From: Acetobacter farinalis
GTDB taxonomy: Bacteria; Pseudomonadota; Alphaproteobacteria; Acetobacterales; Acetobacteraceae
Direction of reading: 5' to 3'
DNA length: 59,288 nt
Assembly: GCF_011516935.1 (NCBI RefSeq)
Contig: NZ_WOTF01000011.1
Span: 1-59,288 of the forward strand
The notes under the pieces were generated by a model. It was not told the origin of the DNA and ran no database searches. It saw nothing but the letters and a program-made list of their open reading frames with translations. The position numbers and the translations under genes are program-made. Of the stretch, positions 8,784 to 16,785 are shown piece after piece. Each line of letters begins with the position of its first letter. Position 1 is the stretch's first letter.

Positions 8784-9839
8784 TTGAAGAAGCTTACTGT
8801 TTTTCTGACATTATTGGGTCTGGCCGCTGTTACGGCAGCCGTGGCATGGAGCGGTGTTGGCTCCGTGGTGCATGCTGTCATGCGTATTGGTCTGGGCGGC
8901 TTCCTTCTTATGGTATGCTGCCAGCTTGGTGTGAACAGCCTGCTCGGGCTTGCCTGGCACGCGGCCTTTCCGGAAATCGGCTATCTGCGCCTTTTGGGTG
9001 CCCGCATGGTGCGTGATGCCGCGGCAACATGCCTGCCGTTCTCCCAGGTGGGCGGGATTGTTATCGGGATCCGGGCAACGTGCTCAGGCCACGGGCTGCA
9101 TGGCCAAAAATCCCGTCAGGTGGACTGGCCGGAAGCCGCCAGCGCCAATCTGGTGGACATCACAACGGAAGTGATGGGGCAGGTGGCGTTTGTGCTGCTG
9201 GGTGTGGCTTTTCTGGTGGCACACCAACGCTCCAGCCCGTTTGTGGTGCCCGTGAGTATTGGCGCGGTCTTCCTCACACTGGGCACTGCGGGCTTTATCT
9301 GGACGCAGCGGCACGGTGGCAGCATTTTCCGCAAATTTGGCGGCATGTTCACCCGCAGTCTGGCCTCCCAGTGGCATGAGAGCATGCTGAACGGTGCGGA
9401 CACCCTGCAGGAATGGCTGGAAGCCGCATGGAGCCGCCCCGGGCGGATATGCCTTTCCGCATTTTACCATCTGGTGGGCTGGCTTGGCAGCGCGGCCATC
9501 CTCTGGATGACGGCCAGTTTCCTTGGTGCTTCCCTCACGCTTGCGAACGCCATTGCCATTGAAGGGGTGACCTGCGCCGTCATGTCTCTTGGTTTTCTGG
9601 TGCCCGGCAGTCTGGGTGTGCAGGAAGGGGCGTATATGGCGCTGGGGCACGCCTTCGGAATTGATTCCTCCGTGTCTCTGGGCCTGTCCCTGCTGCGGCG
9701 CGGGCGGGAGCTGGTTATTGGCATTCCGGTCCTGCTGCTGTGGCAGGTGATGGAAATGCGGGGCCTGCGGCAGCCTGCGACCAAAAAAGCGGCGGATGTC
9801 AGCTATGCCCCCGCCCCGACAGTGGTGAAGGATCCCTGA
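8784..9839 (+). CDS. hpnL: HpnL-family membrane protein (lysylphosphatidylglycerol synthase TM fold)
   Basis: 351 aa from a TTG start. It has many hydrophobic segments (about residues 5-25, 30-55, 130-150, 155-175, 225-250, 260-285). The segment S-L-G-F-L-V-P-G-S-L-G-V-Q-E-G-A near 270-290 is the conserved core of the UPF0104/LPG-synthase TM family. HpnL members occur beside hopanoid genes and are suspected to act in hopanoid transport or flipping, which is not proven. It lies divergent from hpnA. The tyrC start follows its stop by 2 bases. Confidence 0.82.
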   Translation: MKKLTVFLTLLGLAAVTAAVAWSGVGSVVHAVMRIGLGGFLLMVCCQLGVNSLLGLAWHAAFPEIGYLRLLGARMVRDAAATCLPFSQVGGIVIGIRATCSGHGLHGQKSRQVDWPEAASANLVDITTEVMGQVAFVLLGVAFLVAHQRSSPFVVPVSIGAVFLTLGTAGFIWTQRHGGSIFRKFGGMFTRSLASQWHESMLNGADTLQEWLEAAWSRPGRICLSAFYHLVGWLGSAAILWMTASFLGASLTLANAIAIEGVTCAVMSLGFLVPGSLGVQEGAYMALGHAFGIDSSVSLGLSLLRRGRELVIGIPVLLLWQVMEMRGLRQPATKKAADVSYAPAPTVVKDP

Positions 9840-9841
9840 GC

Positions 9842-10819
9842 GTGTCTCCAACTGTTTCTGATGAGTCTGTTGTTGATGAGTCTGGGGCGGACGTTCTGAC
9901 AGCACCGGGTGAGGATGCGGCAAAGCCTGTGTCTGATACGCCGCTGTTTGACACGCTTGTGGTTGTGGGGCCGGGGCTGATCGGCTCTTCCGTGCTCCGC
10001 CGTGCGCAGCAGAAGCGCACATTGGCCCGGCAGTTGATTGCGGTTGATGTCTCGCCCGAAGTCCGTGCGCGGGTGGAGGAACTGGGCATTGCAGATCGCG
10101 TGATGGCCGATGTCGCGGAGGCCGCAGCTCTGGCGGACTGCGTCATGCTGTGCGTGCCGGTGGGGGCCATGGGGCCTGTGGCGGCGCTGGCGCTGCCCGC
10201 CATGCGGCCCGGCTCCATTCTGACGGAAGTTGGCTCGACCAAGGTTTCCGTGATTGAGGCCATCAGCCCGTTTCTGCGCCCGGATGTGGCGTATGTTCCC
10301 GCACACCCCATGGCAGGCACGGAGTATTCCGGCCCGGATGCCGGGTTTGCAACCCTGTTTGAAAATCGCTGGTGCCTTCTGACACCGCTTGAGGGCACTC
10401 CGCCCGAGGCGCTTGCGGCTGTGCGGACCCTCTGGGAGCGCTGTGGCTCCCGCCTGCGGGAAATGGACCCTGCGCACCATGACCGTGTGTGTGCGATTGT
10501 CAGCCATCTGCCGCATCTGCTGGCGTTTACCATTTGCGGCACGGCGGATGATCTGGCGGATGAAACGCGCTCTGAGGTGCTGGATTTTGCGGCGTCCGGC
10601 TTCCGTGACTTCACGCGTATCGCGGCATCGGACCCGGTGATGTGGCGTGACGTGTTTCTTGCAAACCGTGAGGCCCTGCTGGAAATGCTGGCGCGCTTTA
10701 TGGAAGATGCGCAGGCCATGGCCCGTGCGATCCGCTGGGGGGATGAGGCCTATATTGTGGACCGTATCCAGCGCGGCCGCGCCATTCGCAAAAGCCTGAT
10801 TGAAAACCAGCAGGCCTGA
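9842..10819 (+). CDS. tyrC: Prephenate/arogenate dehydrogenase
   Basis: 325 aa from a GTG at 9842, with GAAGGAT about 10 bases upstream; a longer in-frame start inside hpnL is unlikely. The enzyme makes 4-hydroxyphenylpyruvate or tyrosine with NAD(P). The nucleotide-binding G-P-G-L-I-G-S-S begins near residue 42, E-V-G-S-T-K near 125, the conserved A-H-P-M-A-G-T-E near 150 and S-H-L-P-H-L near 220. The N-terminal 35 residues are acidic and probably disordered. It is translationally close to hpnL. TyrA versus TyrC specificity cannot be read by eye. Confidence 0.9.
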   Translation: MSPTVSDESVVDESGADVLTAPGEDAAKPVSDTPLFDTLVVVGPGLIGSSVLRRAQQKRTLARQLIAVDVSPEVRARVEELGIADRVMADVAEAAALADCVMLCVPVGAMGPVAALALPAMRPGSILTEVGSTKVSVIEAISPFLRPDVAYVPAHPMAGTEYSGPDAGFATLFENRWCLLTPLEGTPPEALAAVRTLWERCGSRLREMDPAHHDRVCAIVSHLPHLLAFTICGTADDLADETRSEVLDFAASGFRDFTRIAASDPVMWRDVFLANREALLEMLARFMEDAQAMARAIRWGDEAYIVDRIQRGRAIRKSLIENQQA

Positions 10820-10881
10820 GGCGGTCTGGACAGTCTTTCAGGCCTGCCCGACGGGTTTTCAGGCTGTTTGAAAGCCTGTCC

Positions 10882-11739
10882 TCAGGTTGGCTGCCCAAAG
10901 GCCTTGATATGCAGGGCGTCCAGACGCTTGTGATTTTTGTCGGCCATCGGGTTCAGCTCCAGCACTTTCTGCCACGCCTTGAGTGCTGCCGGGGCATCTT
11001 TGCGCTGCTCTTCCACTGTTGAGAGCAGGCCCCAGCTTCTGGCATCCCGGCTGTCACGCTGGAGGGATTCGCCCAGATCGGTAATGGCTCCGGCATAATC
11101 CCCCGCGGCAAGGCGCATCTGGGCGCGGCTGCGCCACAGGATAGCCTTGTCTGGCTGAAGGGCCAGCGCATCTCCCAGATCTTCCACAGCATCATCCGGC
11201 TTGTCTGCCTGACTGTCCTTTTCCGCGCGGCGGAGGAGAAGCTGGGTGGTGGGAGAAAGCCCATGTGCCCGGAGTTCTTCCAGCCGGGCTTCCAGCCTCT
11301 GTGCATCTTCCGGGGTTTTGGCCTGCACAAGCTGGTCCGCCAGAGCAGCAATCCGCTCAGGGCGCGTCAGTTTTTTGCGCGGTGTGGTCCCCGGCTGAGG
11401 CGGAGGGGGCACCGGCGCGGTCTGAGCCGGCGGGGTCTGAACTGGTGGTTGAGCCGTGGTTCGCGCTGGAGACTTGGCCGGTGTGCCGGGTGCGGTCCGT
11501 GCCCGGGCCGGAGCAGCAGCGGGAGAAGCAGGGGCCGGGGCGTGGCGCGGGTGCTCTTTCCGGGCGGCCGGGTGCGGTGTGGAAGAGTGCGGTGCGGAAG
11601 GATGCTGTGCGGGAGCGCGCGCGGTCTGGCCTGCGGCGAATCCGGGAGCACTGACGTTGAGCAGAAGGCCTGCGGCCATCAAGGCCCCTGAACGCAAAAA
11701 CCCGCTTTTCCGGAAACCGGAAAAGCGGGTTGCACGCAT
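10882..11739 (-). CDS. Exported TPR-repeat protein
   Basis: About 285 aa from the ATG at 11739. The N-terminus is basic, then hydrophobic, ending F-A-A-G, as in a Sec signal peptide. Residues 40-130 are a low-complexity Ala/Pro/His linker; residues 150-280 form three to four TPR-like helical repeats. The function is unknown; a periplasmic scaffold is a reasonable guess. The rpmJ terminator overlaps codons 4-14 of this start, so the true start may be the TTG at 11697 or the ATG at 11679, both of which leave a short signal peptide. Confidence 0.68.
   Translation of the reverse strand: MRATRFSGFRKSGFLRSGALMAAGLLLNVSAPGFAAGQTARAPAQHPSAPHSSTPHPAARKEHPRHAPAPASPAAAPARARTAPGTPAKSPARTTAQPPVQTPPAQTAPVPPPPQPGTTPRKKLTRPERIAALADQLVQAKTPEDAQRLEARLEELRAHGLSPTTQLLLRRAEKDSQADKPDDAVEDLGDALALQPDKAILWRSRAQMRLAAGDYAGAITDLGESLQRDSRDARSWGLLSTVEEQRKDAPAALKAWQKVLELNPMADKNHKRLDALHIKAFGQPT
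11696..11731 (-). terminator. Rho-independent terminator of rpmJ
   Basis: A 15-base perfect stem (AACCCGCTTTTCCGG at 11699-11713 with its complement at 11717-11731, loop AAA) is followed on the minus strand by five T (11700-11696). It lies 54 bases after the rpmJ stop and overlaps the first codons of the TPR gene in its longest form. Confidence 0.85.
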
Positions 11740-11784
11740 ATCATGCGCCAGTAGCCAGCCGGAAAAGGCCGGACCCTGCATAAA

Positions 11785-11910
11785 TCAGCCCTGACGAGCT
11801 TTCATGCGGGGGTTCTTTTTGTTGATGACATAAACCCGGCCGCGACGCCGTACGACACGGCAATCTTTATCGCGCACCTTGGCCGATTTCAGGCTGTTTC
11901 TGATTTTCAT
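11785..11910 (-). CDS. rpmJ: Ribosomal protein bL36
   Basis: 41 aa, starting M-K-I-R-N-S-L-K-S, the form of bL36 common in alphaproteobacteria that lacks the zinc-binding cysteines except C18. It is strongly basic and ends R-M-K-A-R-Q-G. GGAG lies 10-13 bases upstream of the ATG. It forms its own short transcript: a candidate promoter lies at 11988-11960 and a strong terminator at 11731-11696. Confidence 0.96.
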   Translation of the reverse strand: MKIRNSLKSAKVRDKDCRVVRRRGRVYVINKKNPRMKARQG

Positions 11911-11959
11911 GGCCCGTTTTTCTCCGCCGATGCTCAAGAATTGAAATAAGGTGTGTCGG

Positions 11960-11988
11960 CACATACCGGCCCGGCCAGTACGAGTCAA
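11960..11988 (-). promoter_or_regulatory. rpmJ: Candidate rpmJ promoter
   Basis: On the minus strand TTGACT (11988-11983) and TATGTG (11965-11960) are separated by 17 bases, 50 bases upstream of the rpmJ start. The -35 is near-consensus, the -10 weak. Confidence 0.5.
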
Positions 11989-12069
11989 TGTTTTCCACGG
12001 AAAGGGGCCACAAATTGTTTTGTTCTGCGGCGTCTTTACCTCAAAATCCCCGTTCTTTTAACTTGGGGT

Positions 12070-12999
12070 TCAGGCCGGGTGCGGGGCAAGGCTGGAAATT
12101 GCGGTGGCCAGCGTCCGGAAATCTTCCGAGCGAGGAGAGCGCGGCCGCCATGCCAGACCGATGGTGCGCCAGACCGGCCCGCCAGACAAGGGGCGGCTGC
12201 TTACCGGGTGTCCGCGCAGGATACCGCCTTCCAGCGCGAGCAGCGGCATCACGCCAATCCCGAGCCCCAGCCCGACCATGCCTGCCATGGTATGCAGGGA
12301 TGTCGCGGAAAAGGAGGAGTCGCTCTCTCCTTCCGTTCCGTGCCACTCCCGGCCCTGACGGCAGACGGCGAGGGTCTGCTCCCGCAGGCAGTGGCCATCT
12401 TCCATCATGATCATGCGCTGGTCGGCCAGCCGCTCCACCGGCACAGTGTTCAGCCGTGCCAGAGGGTGGTTTTCAGGCATGATGACATGGAACGGATCCC
12501 GCCACAGGGGGAGGGTTTCCGCCGTGTCACACAGGCAGGGCATGGCCAGAACCAGCATGTCCAGCCGCCCCATGCCCAGTTTTTCCAGCAGATGTTCCGT
12601 TGTGTCTTCCACAACAGAAAGAGTGAGCTGCGGAAAGCGCGTGCGGATGGTCTTGACCAGAGACTCAACCAGAAACGGGCCGATGGTAGGGATAATGCCC
12701 AGCCGGAGCGGGCCGGTCAGAGGGGGGCGGGCGGCCACGGCAAGCTGCGGCACGGCCTCCAGCGCTTCCAGCGCCTGTCGGCCTTTCAGGGCGATTTCAT
12801 GCCCCAGAGGGGTGAACACCACCTTCTTGCCCACCGTACGGTCCAGCAACTGGGAATCGAGCTGGCGTTCCAGCGCCATGATCCCGGCTGAAAGGGTGGA
12901 TTGCGTGACCGCGCAGGCTGCCGCAGCCCGCCCGAAATGGCGGAGTTCAGAAAGCGCGATGAGGTAACGGAGCTGCTGGGCGGAGGGGAGGGGGAGCAC
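12070..12999 (-). CDS. oxyR: Hydrogen-peroxide sensing LysR-type regulator OxyR
   Basis: 309 aa. An N-terminal winged helix-turn-helix (residues 5-65) is followed by a LysR substrate domain. The segment M-E-D-G-H-C-L-R-E-Q-T-L-A-V-C places cysteines at 204 and 213, nine apart as in E. coli OxyR C199/C208, so the protein should form the peroxide-induced disulfide. It is divergent from ahpC-ahpD, its expected target, with an operator-like sequence between them. It is therefore more likely OxyR than another LysR member. Confidence 0.93.
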   Translation of the reverse strand: MLPLPSAQQLRYLIALSELRHFGRAAAACAVTQSTLSAGIMALERQLDSQLLDRTVGKKVVFTPLGHEIALKGRQALEALEAVPQLAVAARPPLTGPLRLGIIPTIGPFLVESLVKTIRTRFPQLTLSVVEDTTEHLLEKLGMGRLDMLVLAMPCLCDTAETLPLWRDPFHVIMPENHPLARLNTVPVERLADQRMIMMEDGHCLREQTLAVCRQGREWHGTEGESDSSFSATSLHTMAGMVGLGLGIGVMPLLALEGGILRGHPVSSRPLSGGPVWRTIGLAWRPRSPRSEDFRTLATAISSLAPHPA

Positions 13000-13090
13000 G
13001 GGTCGGACCTTCTCTCGGCAAAGGGCTGGAGGCAGGGGGTGGAGGGGAAGTCTGCGGTGGTCTTTTTTTTGGAACGGCTTTGTTCGGTTA

Positions 13091-13127
13091 ATCGATCATT
13101 TCGATGGTTTTGATATAAAATATTCAT
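13091..13127 (+). promoter_or_regulatory. OxyR-type operator between oxyR and ahpC
   Basis: Four tetranucleotides occur at the exact OxyR spacing: ATCG (13091), CGAT (13102), ATAT (13113) and TCAT (13124), each separated by 7 bases. The E. coli consensus is ATAG-N7-CTAT-N7-ATAG-N7-CTAT. The first pair is a perfect inverted repeat, the second weaker. The site ends where a candidate ahpC -35 begins, as expected for an activator. Confidence 0.6.
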
Positions 13128-13160
13128 TGGCATGAATGGACGCGCCGCGCCATAGATAAT
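13127..13160 (+). promoter_or_regulatory. ahpC: Candidate ahpC promoter
   Basis: TTGGCA (13127-13132) abuts the OxyR-like site. TAGATA (13153) or GATAAT (13155-13160) could be the -10. The 20-22-base spacer is too long for a strong promoter, which would suit activator dependence. Confidence 0.4.
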
Positions 13161-13220
13161 GCCTGACGACGGTATTCCGCGCCGTCGGCACTTTAAAGTA
13201 ACCCAAGAAGGAGCAAGCTT

Positions 13221-13763
13221 ATGCTGACCGTTGGCGATAAGTTCCCGAGCTTTGATCTGACTGCTGTCCCCGGTGGCCCTGAAGGCCTGAAGGGCGAGTT
13301 CGTCCAGATTTCTGACAAGTCCGACGCTGGTAAATGGAAGGTTGTCTTCTTCTGGCCGAAAGACTTCACGTTTGTCTGCCCGACTGAAATCGTGGCATTC
13401 GGCAAGCTGAGCAAAGAATTTGCGGACCGTGATGCCGTTGTGTACGGCGTGTCCATCGACAGCGAATTCGTGCACCTCAACTGGCGCTTGCACCATGACG
13501 ACCTGAAGGATCTCCCGATCCCGATGCTGGCTGACATCAAGCGTGAGCTGACAGAAGGCACAGGCGTGATGGCGAAAGACGCTGGCGTTGCCCTGCGCGC
13601 CACCTTTGTGGTCGACCCGAACGGCGTGATCCGCCACGTTTCTGTCAACGATCTTTCCGTTGGCCGTAACCCGCAGGAAATCGTGCGTATTCTGGACGGG
13701 CTGCAGAGCGATGAGCTGTGCCCCTGCAACTGGAAAAAAGGCGACGACTTTATCAAAGTCTGA
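13221..13763 (+). CDS. ahpC: Peroxiredoxin AhpC
   Basis: 180 aa typical 2-Cys peroxiredoxin reducing H2O2, organic peroxides and peroxynitrite. The peroxidatic Cys53 lies in D-F-T-F-V-C-P-T-E. The C-terminal L-C-P-C-N-W-K-K-G-D-D has C167 and C169, resembling the actinobacterial/mycobacterial type that is recycled by AhpD rather than AhpF. AAGGAG lies 9 bases upstream of the ATG. It is followed by ahpD and is divergent from oxyR. Confidence 0.95.
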   Translation: MLTVGDKFPSFDLTAVPGGPEGLKGEFVQISDKSDAGKWKVVFFWPKDFTFVCPTEIVAFGKLSKEFADRDAVVYGVSIDSEFVHLNWRLHHDDLKDLPIPMLADIKRELTEGTGVMAKDAGVALRATFVVDPNGVIRHVSVNDLSVGRNPQEIVRILDGLQSDELCPCNWKKGDDFIKV

Positions 13764-13775
13764 TCCTGATACCTC

Positions 13776-13801
13776 CCGTCTGACCCTGCGGGGTCAGACG
13801 G
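13776..13801 (+). terminator. Hairpin after ahpC
   Basis: Perfect 11-base arms CCGTCTGACCC (13776-13786) and GGGTCAGACGG (13791-13801) with a 4-base loop lie between ahpC and ahpD. The bases after it (TATTCTCTC) are only mildly T-rich, so it may reduce rather than stop readthrough to ahpD, or protect ahpC mRNA. Confidence 0.55.
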
Positions 13802-13877
13802 TATTCTCTCAGATCGGGTTCAGCCCGTCTGGTGCGCCCCTGTGCGCTTTCCCTCCCCTTTTCATACGGATTATCTG

Positions 13878-14405
13878 ATGTCGATCGATGCTCTGAAGGA
13901 TCGTATTCCCGATTATGCGAAGGATCTGAGGCTGAATCTCGGGTCTCTCGCCAATGATGTGACCCTCACACCCCAGCAGCTTGCCGGGACATTTGTGGCC
14001 TCCGCCATTGCATCCCGCAATGATGAGGTGACGAAAGCCATTGTTGCTGAATTTGGCAGCAAACTGACCCCTGAAGCTCTGCAAGCCGCCAAGGCCGCGG
14101 CAGCCATCATGGGGATGAACAATATCTATTACCGCTTTGTGCATATGGCCGGCGGTGATTACGCGAAAATGCCCGCGCAGTTGCGCATGAGCGTGATTGG
14201 CCGTCCGGGTGTTGAAAAAACGGATTTCGAGCTGTGGGCTCTCGCAGTTTCCGCAATCAATGGTTGTGATATGTGCGTAACCAGCCATGAAAAGATTGTT
14301 CGTGAAGCGCTGGGTGCCGAAGGCGTGCAGACAGCGGTGCGGATTGCCGCCACCGTGCATGCTGTTGCGGTTACTTTGCAGGCCGCCGCCGCTCTGGGCG
14401 AGTAA
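13878..14405 (+). CDS. ahpD: Alkylhydroperoxidase AhpD
   Basis: 175 aa from the ATG at 13878; an in-frame ATG 36 bases earlier is less likely. It is an all-helical AhpD carrying E118, C130-D-M-C133 and H137 at the same numbers as the M. tuberculosis enzyme, where the CxxC pair recycles AhpC with electrons from the dihydrolipoamide system. Residue 132, His in the mycobacterial enzyme, is Met here. It is downstream of ahpC and presumably under OxyR control. Confidence 0.93.
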   Translation: MSIDALKDRIPDYAKDLRLNLGSLANDVTLTPQQLAGTFVASAIASRNDEVTKAIVAEFGSKLTPEALQAAKAAAAIMGMNNIYYRFVHMAGGDYAKMPAQLRMSVIGRPGVEKTDFELWALAVSAINGCDMCVTSHEKIVREALGAEGVQTAVRIAATVHAVAVTLQAAAALGE

Positions 14406-14442
14406 TTCTCTGCCGGAAATGATGCGGGCGGAATGCTTCTGG

Positions 14443-14465
14443 AAAGGCCTCACAGGAGGTTTTTT
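14443..14465 (+). terminator. Terminator after ahpD
   Basis: A nine-pair stem (AAAGGCCTC at 14443-14451 with GAGGTTTTT at 14456-14464, two G-U pairs, loop ACAG) continues into a T-run. It lies 38 bases after the ahpD stop. The bases from 14466 to 14675 hold nothing that I recognise. Confidence 0.55.
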
Positions 14466-14675
14466 CAGGTGCCCGCCCGGTGTCCGGCATCGTTCCGGGT
14501 CTGCCATGCGTTCTGCCCCGGTGTCTGCCTGATGGAACGTGCCAGCGGCAGCCGGTTTCTTGCAGCCAGAACGGCGGTGCCCGAAAGTGGCATCGGGCAG
14601 GATTTTCATGGTGGGAATGGGTTCTGAACCCTGCGTGCGGTGTGCGCCACATTTTCAGAACTATGTCATAAAAAG

Positions 14676-14752
<77 letters not shown>

Positions 14753-14792
14753 AGTCCAGACGCTCACCGTGGTGTGCGTCGGTATGTCGCGT

Positions 14793-14820
14793 CTTATAGC
14801 GATGTTTTCGCGTTTGACAA
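14793..14820 (-). promoter_or_regulatory. Candidate tRNA-Asp promoter
   Basis: On the minus strand TTGTCA (14820-14815) and TATAAG (14798-14793) are 16 bases apart, about 40 bases upstream of the tRNA. Confidence 0.55.
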
Positions 14821-14840
14821 CTGGGCTGGATTAAAAAAAT

Positions 14841-14870
14841 GGCCTCGCGTGAATTTTTTTTCGCGAGGCC
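14841..14870 (-). terminator. Bidirectional-type terminator downstream of yceI
   Basis: GGCCTCGCG (14841-14849) and CGCGAGGCC (14862-14870) form a perfect stem. It has seven A on its left (T-run for the minus strand) and TTTT on its right. It ends the leftward yceI transcript before the tRNA-Asp promoter. A second stem without a T-run (GCAGAGGCC at 15007 with GGCCTCTGC ending at 15034) lies nearer the yceI stop. Nothing else was seen in 14753-15059. Confidence 0.75.
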
Positions 14871-15059
14871 TTTTCCGTCGGTCCGAAAAAGAGGTCCAAC
14901 CCCCTAACACACTGGCGGGTTTGCATTTTCCATGGTCAGAGGGGGCGTGACCAGACTGTTCGGTGGTCAGCCTGTTCCGTAATCAGACTGATCTGCGGCC
15001 AGACTGGCAGAGGCCGCACGCGGCGGGCCTCTGCGTTCGGGTTGGGAGCGGCTGTGTGC

Positions 15060-15668
15060 TCAGTTCTGCTTCTCAAAAGCCCCGGCGATGGAGAGGGTGA
15101 CAGTATCCCCCACCATCGGCACGTAGGTTTTCACGCCAAATTCGCTGCGCTTGAGAGTGCCGGTTGCCTGAAAGCCTACCGTATAGGCTTTATCCAGCGG
15201 GTTTGTGCCCGCCCCGATGAAGCGCACCTGAAGGGTGAGGGGTTTTGTCACGCCATGCAGGGTGAAATTCCCGGTGACAGCGGCTGTTCCGGCCCCGGTC
15301 GGCACAACCTTGGTGGAAACGAAAGTGGCGTTCGGGTAGTGGGCCACATCAAACCAGTCTGCCCCATGCAGCTCGTCCGTCAGCTTCGGGCTGGTGGTCT
15401 GCACACTTTCAACCGGAATGGAGACAGTCAGCTTTGATGCGGCAGGATGCGCCGGGTCCAGCGTGAGGGAGCCGGTCGCGCCGGAGAAAAGGCCGGAATA
15501 TTCGGTAAAACCGAAATGCAGCAGAGAGAACGTGACCTGCGTATGGCTGGTTTCAACCTGATAGGTGCCAGCCTGCACGGTCTGGAAGGCCGGAGCAGCC
15601 TGTGCCGCGGAGAGAGAGGCCAGCAGCCCGAAAGCGGCAAGCGCAGGTGCGAAAGACATAGATTTCAT
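15060..15668 (-). CDS. YceI-family periplasmic lipid-binding-like protein
   Basis: 202 aa. A Sec signal peptide ends A-Q-A-A-P near residue 24. The mature part is a YceI lipocalin-like barrel: Y-Q-V-E-T-S-H-T-Q-V-T-F at the start, H-G-V-T-K-P-L-T-L in the middle and P-M-V-G-D-T-V-T-L-S-I at the end. Family members bind polyisoprenoids; the cellular role is unclear. It starts 48 bases after the dioxygenase gene, so the two may be cotranscribed. Confidence 0.88.
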   Translation of the reverse strand: MKSMSFAPALAAFGLLASLSAAQAAPAFQTVQAGTYQVETSHTQVTFSLLHFGFTEYSGLFSGATGSLTLDPAHPAASKLTVSIPVESVQTTSPKLTDELHGADWFDVAHYPNATFVSTKVVPTGAGTAAVTGNFTLHGVTKPLTLQVRFIGAGTNPLDKAYTVGFQATGTLKRSEFGVKTYVPMVGDTVTLSIAGAFEKQN

Positions 15669-15716
15669 GAACGATGTTTCCTGGTGTGAAGGGTGAAGAA
15701 GCTCTGAAACAGCCTG

Positions 15717-16547
15717 TTATCCGAACTGAAAGCCGGAAAGGGCCTTGCCCATAACAGTATCCTGATAGATCCGGGTGCCCCGGTCGGCTCCCGCGGCCCC
15801 TGCGGCAACCATCAGGGGCAGCAGATGGTCTGCCCGTGGGTGGCAGATGCGCGCACCGGGGGCGCTCTCCCAGTGCCGCAAGGCGGTATTCCGCTCGGCT
15901 TCCGGCGCACACACGGCAGCGGCAAGCCATGTGTCAAACGCGCTGGAGACGGCATTGGACTCCGGGCTTTCCCCCATGAAGTACTGGAGATTGTGGTAGG
16001 TCAGGCCCGTGCCCACAATCAGCACATTCTGGTCCCGCAGCGGGGCGAGGGCCTGCCCGATGCGCAGATGCGCGTCCGGGTCCAGATCGCGCTGGAGAGA
16101 GAGTTCGACCACGGGAATGTCGGCGTTTTCAAAGGCCAGCATGAAAGGAATGAAAACCCCGTGGTCCAGCCCTCGCTCGCTGTCCGCGGCGTTGGGAATC
16201 CCTGCGTTGGTCAGCAGGGTTTGCACCTGTGCCGCCAGAACCGGAGAGCCGGGCACAGGGTAGCGCAGGTGATAGGTGTGGGGCGGAAAACCGTAATAAT
16301 CATAAATCAGCGGCGGGTGCGCGGCCGAGGTTACGGTGGGATGTGTGGTTTCCCAATGGCCGGAGACCACCAGAATGGCATCGGGCTTTTGCGGCACTGT
16401 CTGGCTGACACCGCGCAGGAAGGCCGCCATGCGGTCCCACGTTTCCGGCCAGTCCATAAAAAAGCAGGGACCGCCCCCGTGCGGCAGAAACAGCACGGGC
16501 TGCCGGGGGTGGGGCGTGCGTGGTGTCTGAGATGTGGAAGGGATCAT
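15717..16547 (-). CDS. LigB/DODA-type extradiol dioxygenase-like protein
   Basis: About 276 aa from the ATG at 16547; a TTG at 16577 would add ten residues. The family includes 4,5-DOPA extradiol dioxygenase and YgiD. Metal-ligand candidates are visible in L-P-H-G-G-G-P, V-S-G-H-W-E and H-P-R-A-D-H-L-L-P-L, plus the catalytic-type G-L-D-H-G-V-F-I-P. The substrate is unknown; in many bacteria such genes belong to aromatic or quinone stress regulons. A 21-base palindrome lies about 90-110 bases upstream. Confidence 0.85.
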   Translation of the reverse strand: MIPSTSQTPRTPHPRQPVLFLPHGGGPCFFMDWPETWDRMAAFLRGVSQTVPQKPDAILVVSGHWETTHPTVTSAAHPPLIYDYYGFPPHTYHLRYPVPGSPVLAAQVQTLLTNAGIPNAADSERGLDHGVFIPFMLAFENADIPVVELSLQRDLDPDAHLRIGQALAPLRDQNVLIVGTGLTYHNLQYFMGESPESNAVSSAFDTWLAAAVCAPEAERNTALRHWESAPGARICHPRADHLLPLMVAAGAAGADRGTRIYQDTVMGKALSGFQFG

Positions 16548-16634
16548 CCTGTGGGCCACTTCTTCCGTGAGAGGCAAGGCTCACAAGAGTGGCTTCACTG
16601 TCAGGGTTTGATAAGCCTGCTTTTTGGGAAGAGA

Positions 16635-16655
16635 CTTCACACCGTTGGTGTGAAG
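16635..16655. promoter_or_regulatory. Palindromic operator candidate upstream of the dioxygenase gene
   Basis: CTTCACACC (16635-16643), GTT, GGTGTGAAG (16647-16655) is a perfect 9-base inverted repeat without a T-run, placed upstream of the dioxygenase start. The same half-site GGTGTGAAG recurs at 15683-15691, just upstream of yceI. The pattern suggests a dimeric regulator; the regulator is unknown. Confidence 0.4.
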
Positions 16656-16696
16656 TGAAGGGGCCGCCCGAGATTTAAGGCGGCGCATACAATAAA

Positions 16697-16725
16697 GCCG
16701 GGGGCTGCATCACGCAGCCCCCGGC
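16697..16725 (-). terminator. Terminator of ppa
   Basis: Perfect 12-base arms GCCGGGGGCTGC (16697-16708) and GCAGCCCCCGGC (16714-16725) are followed on the minus strand by TTTATT. It lies 61 bases after the ppa stop. Confidence 0.75.
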
Positions 16726-16785
16726 CTGAAAGCCATGCGGCCCTGCATCCCGGCTTTTTGCTCCGGCATGCAGGGAGAGGCAGAG

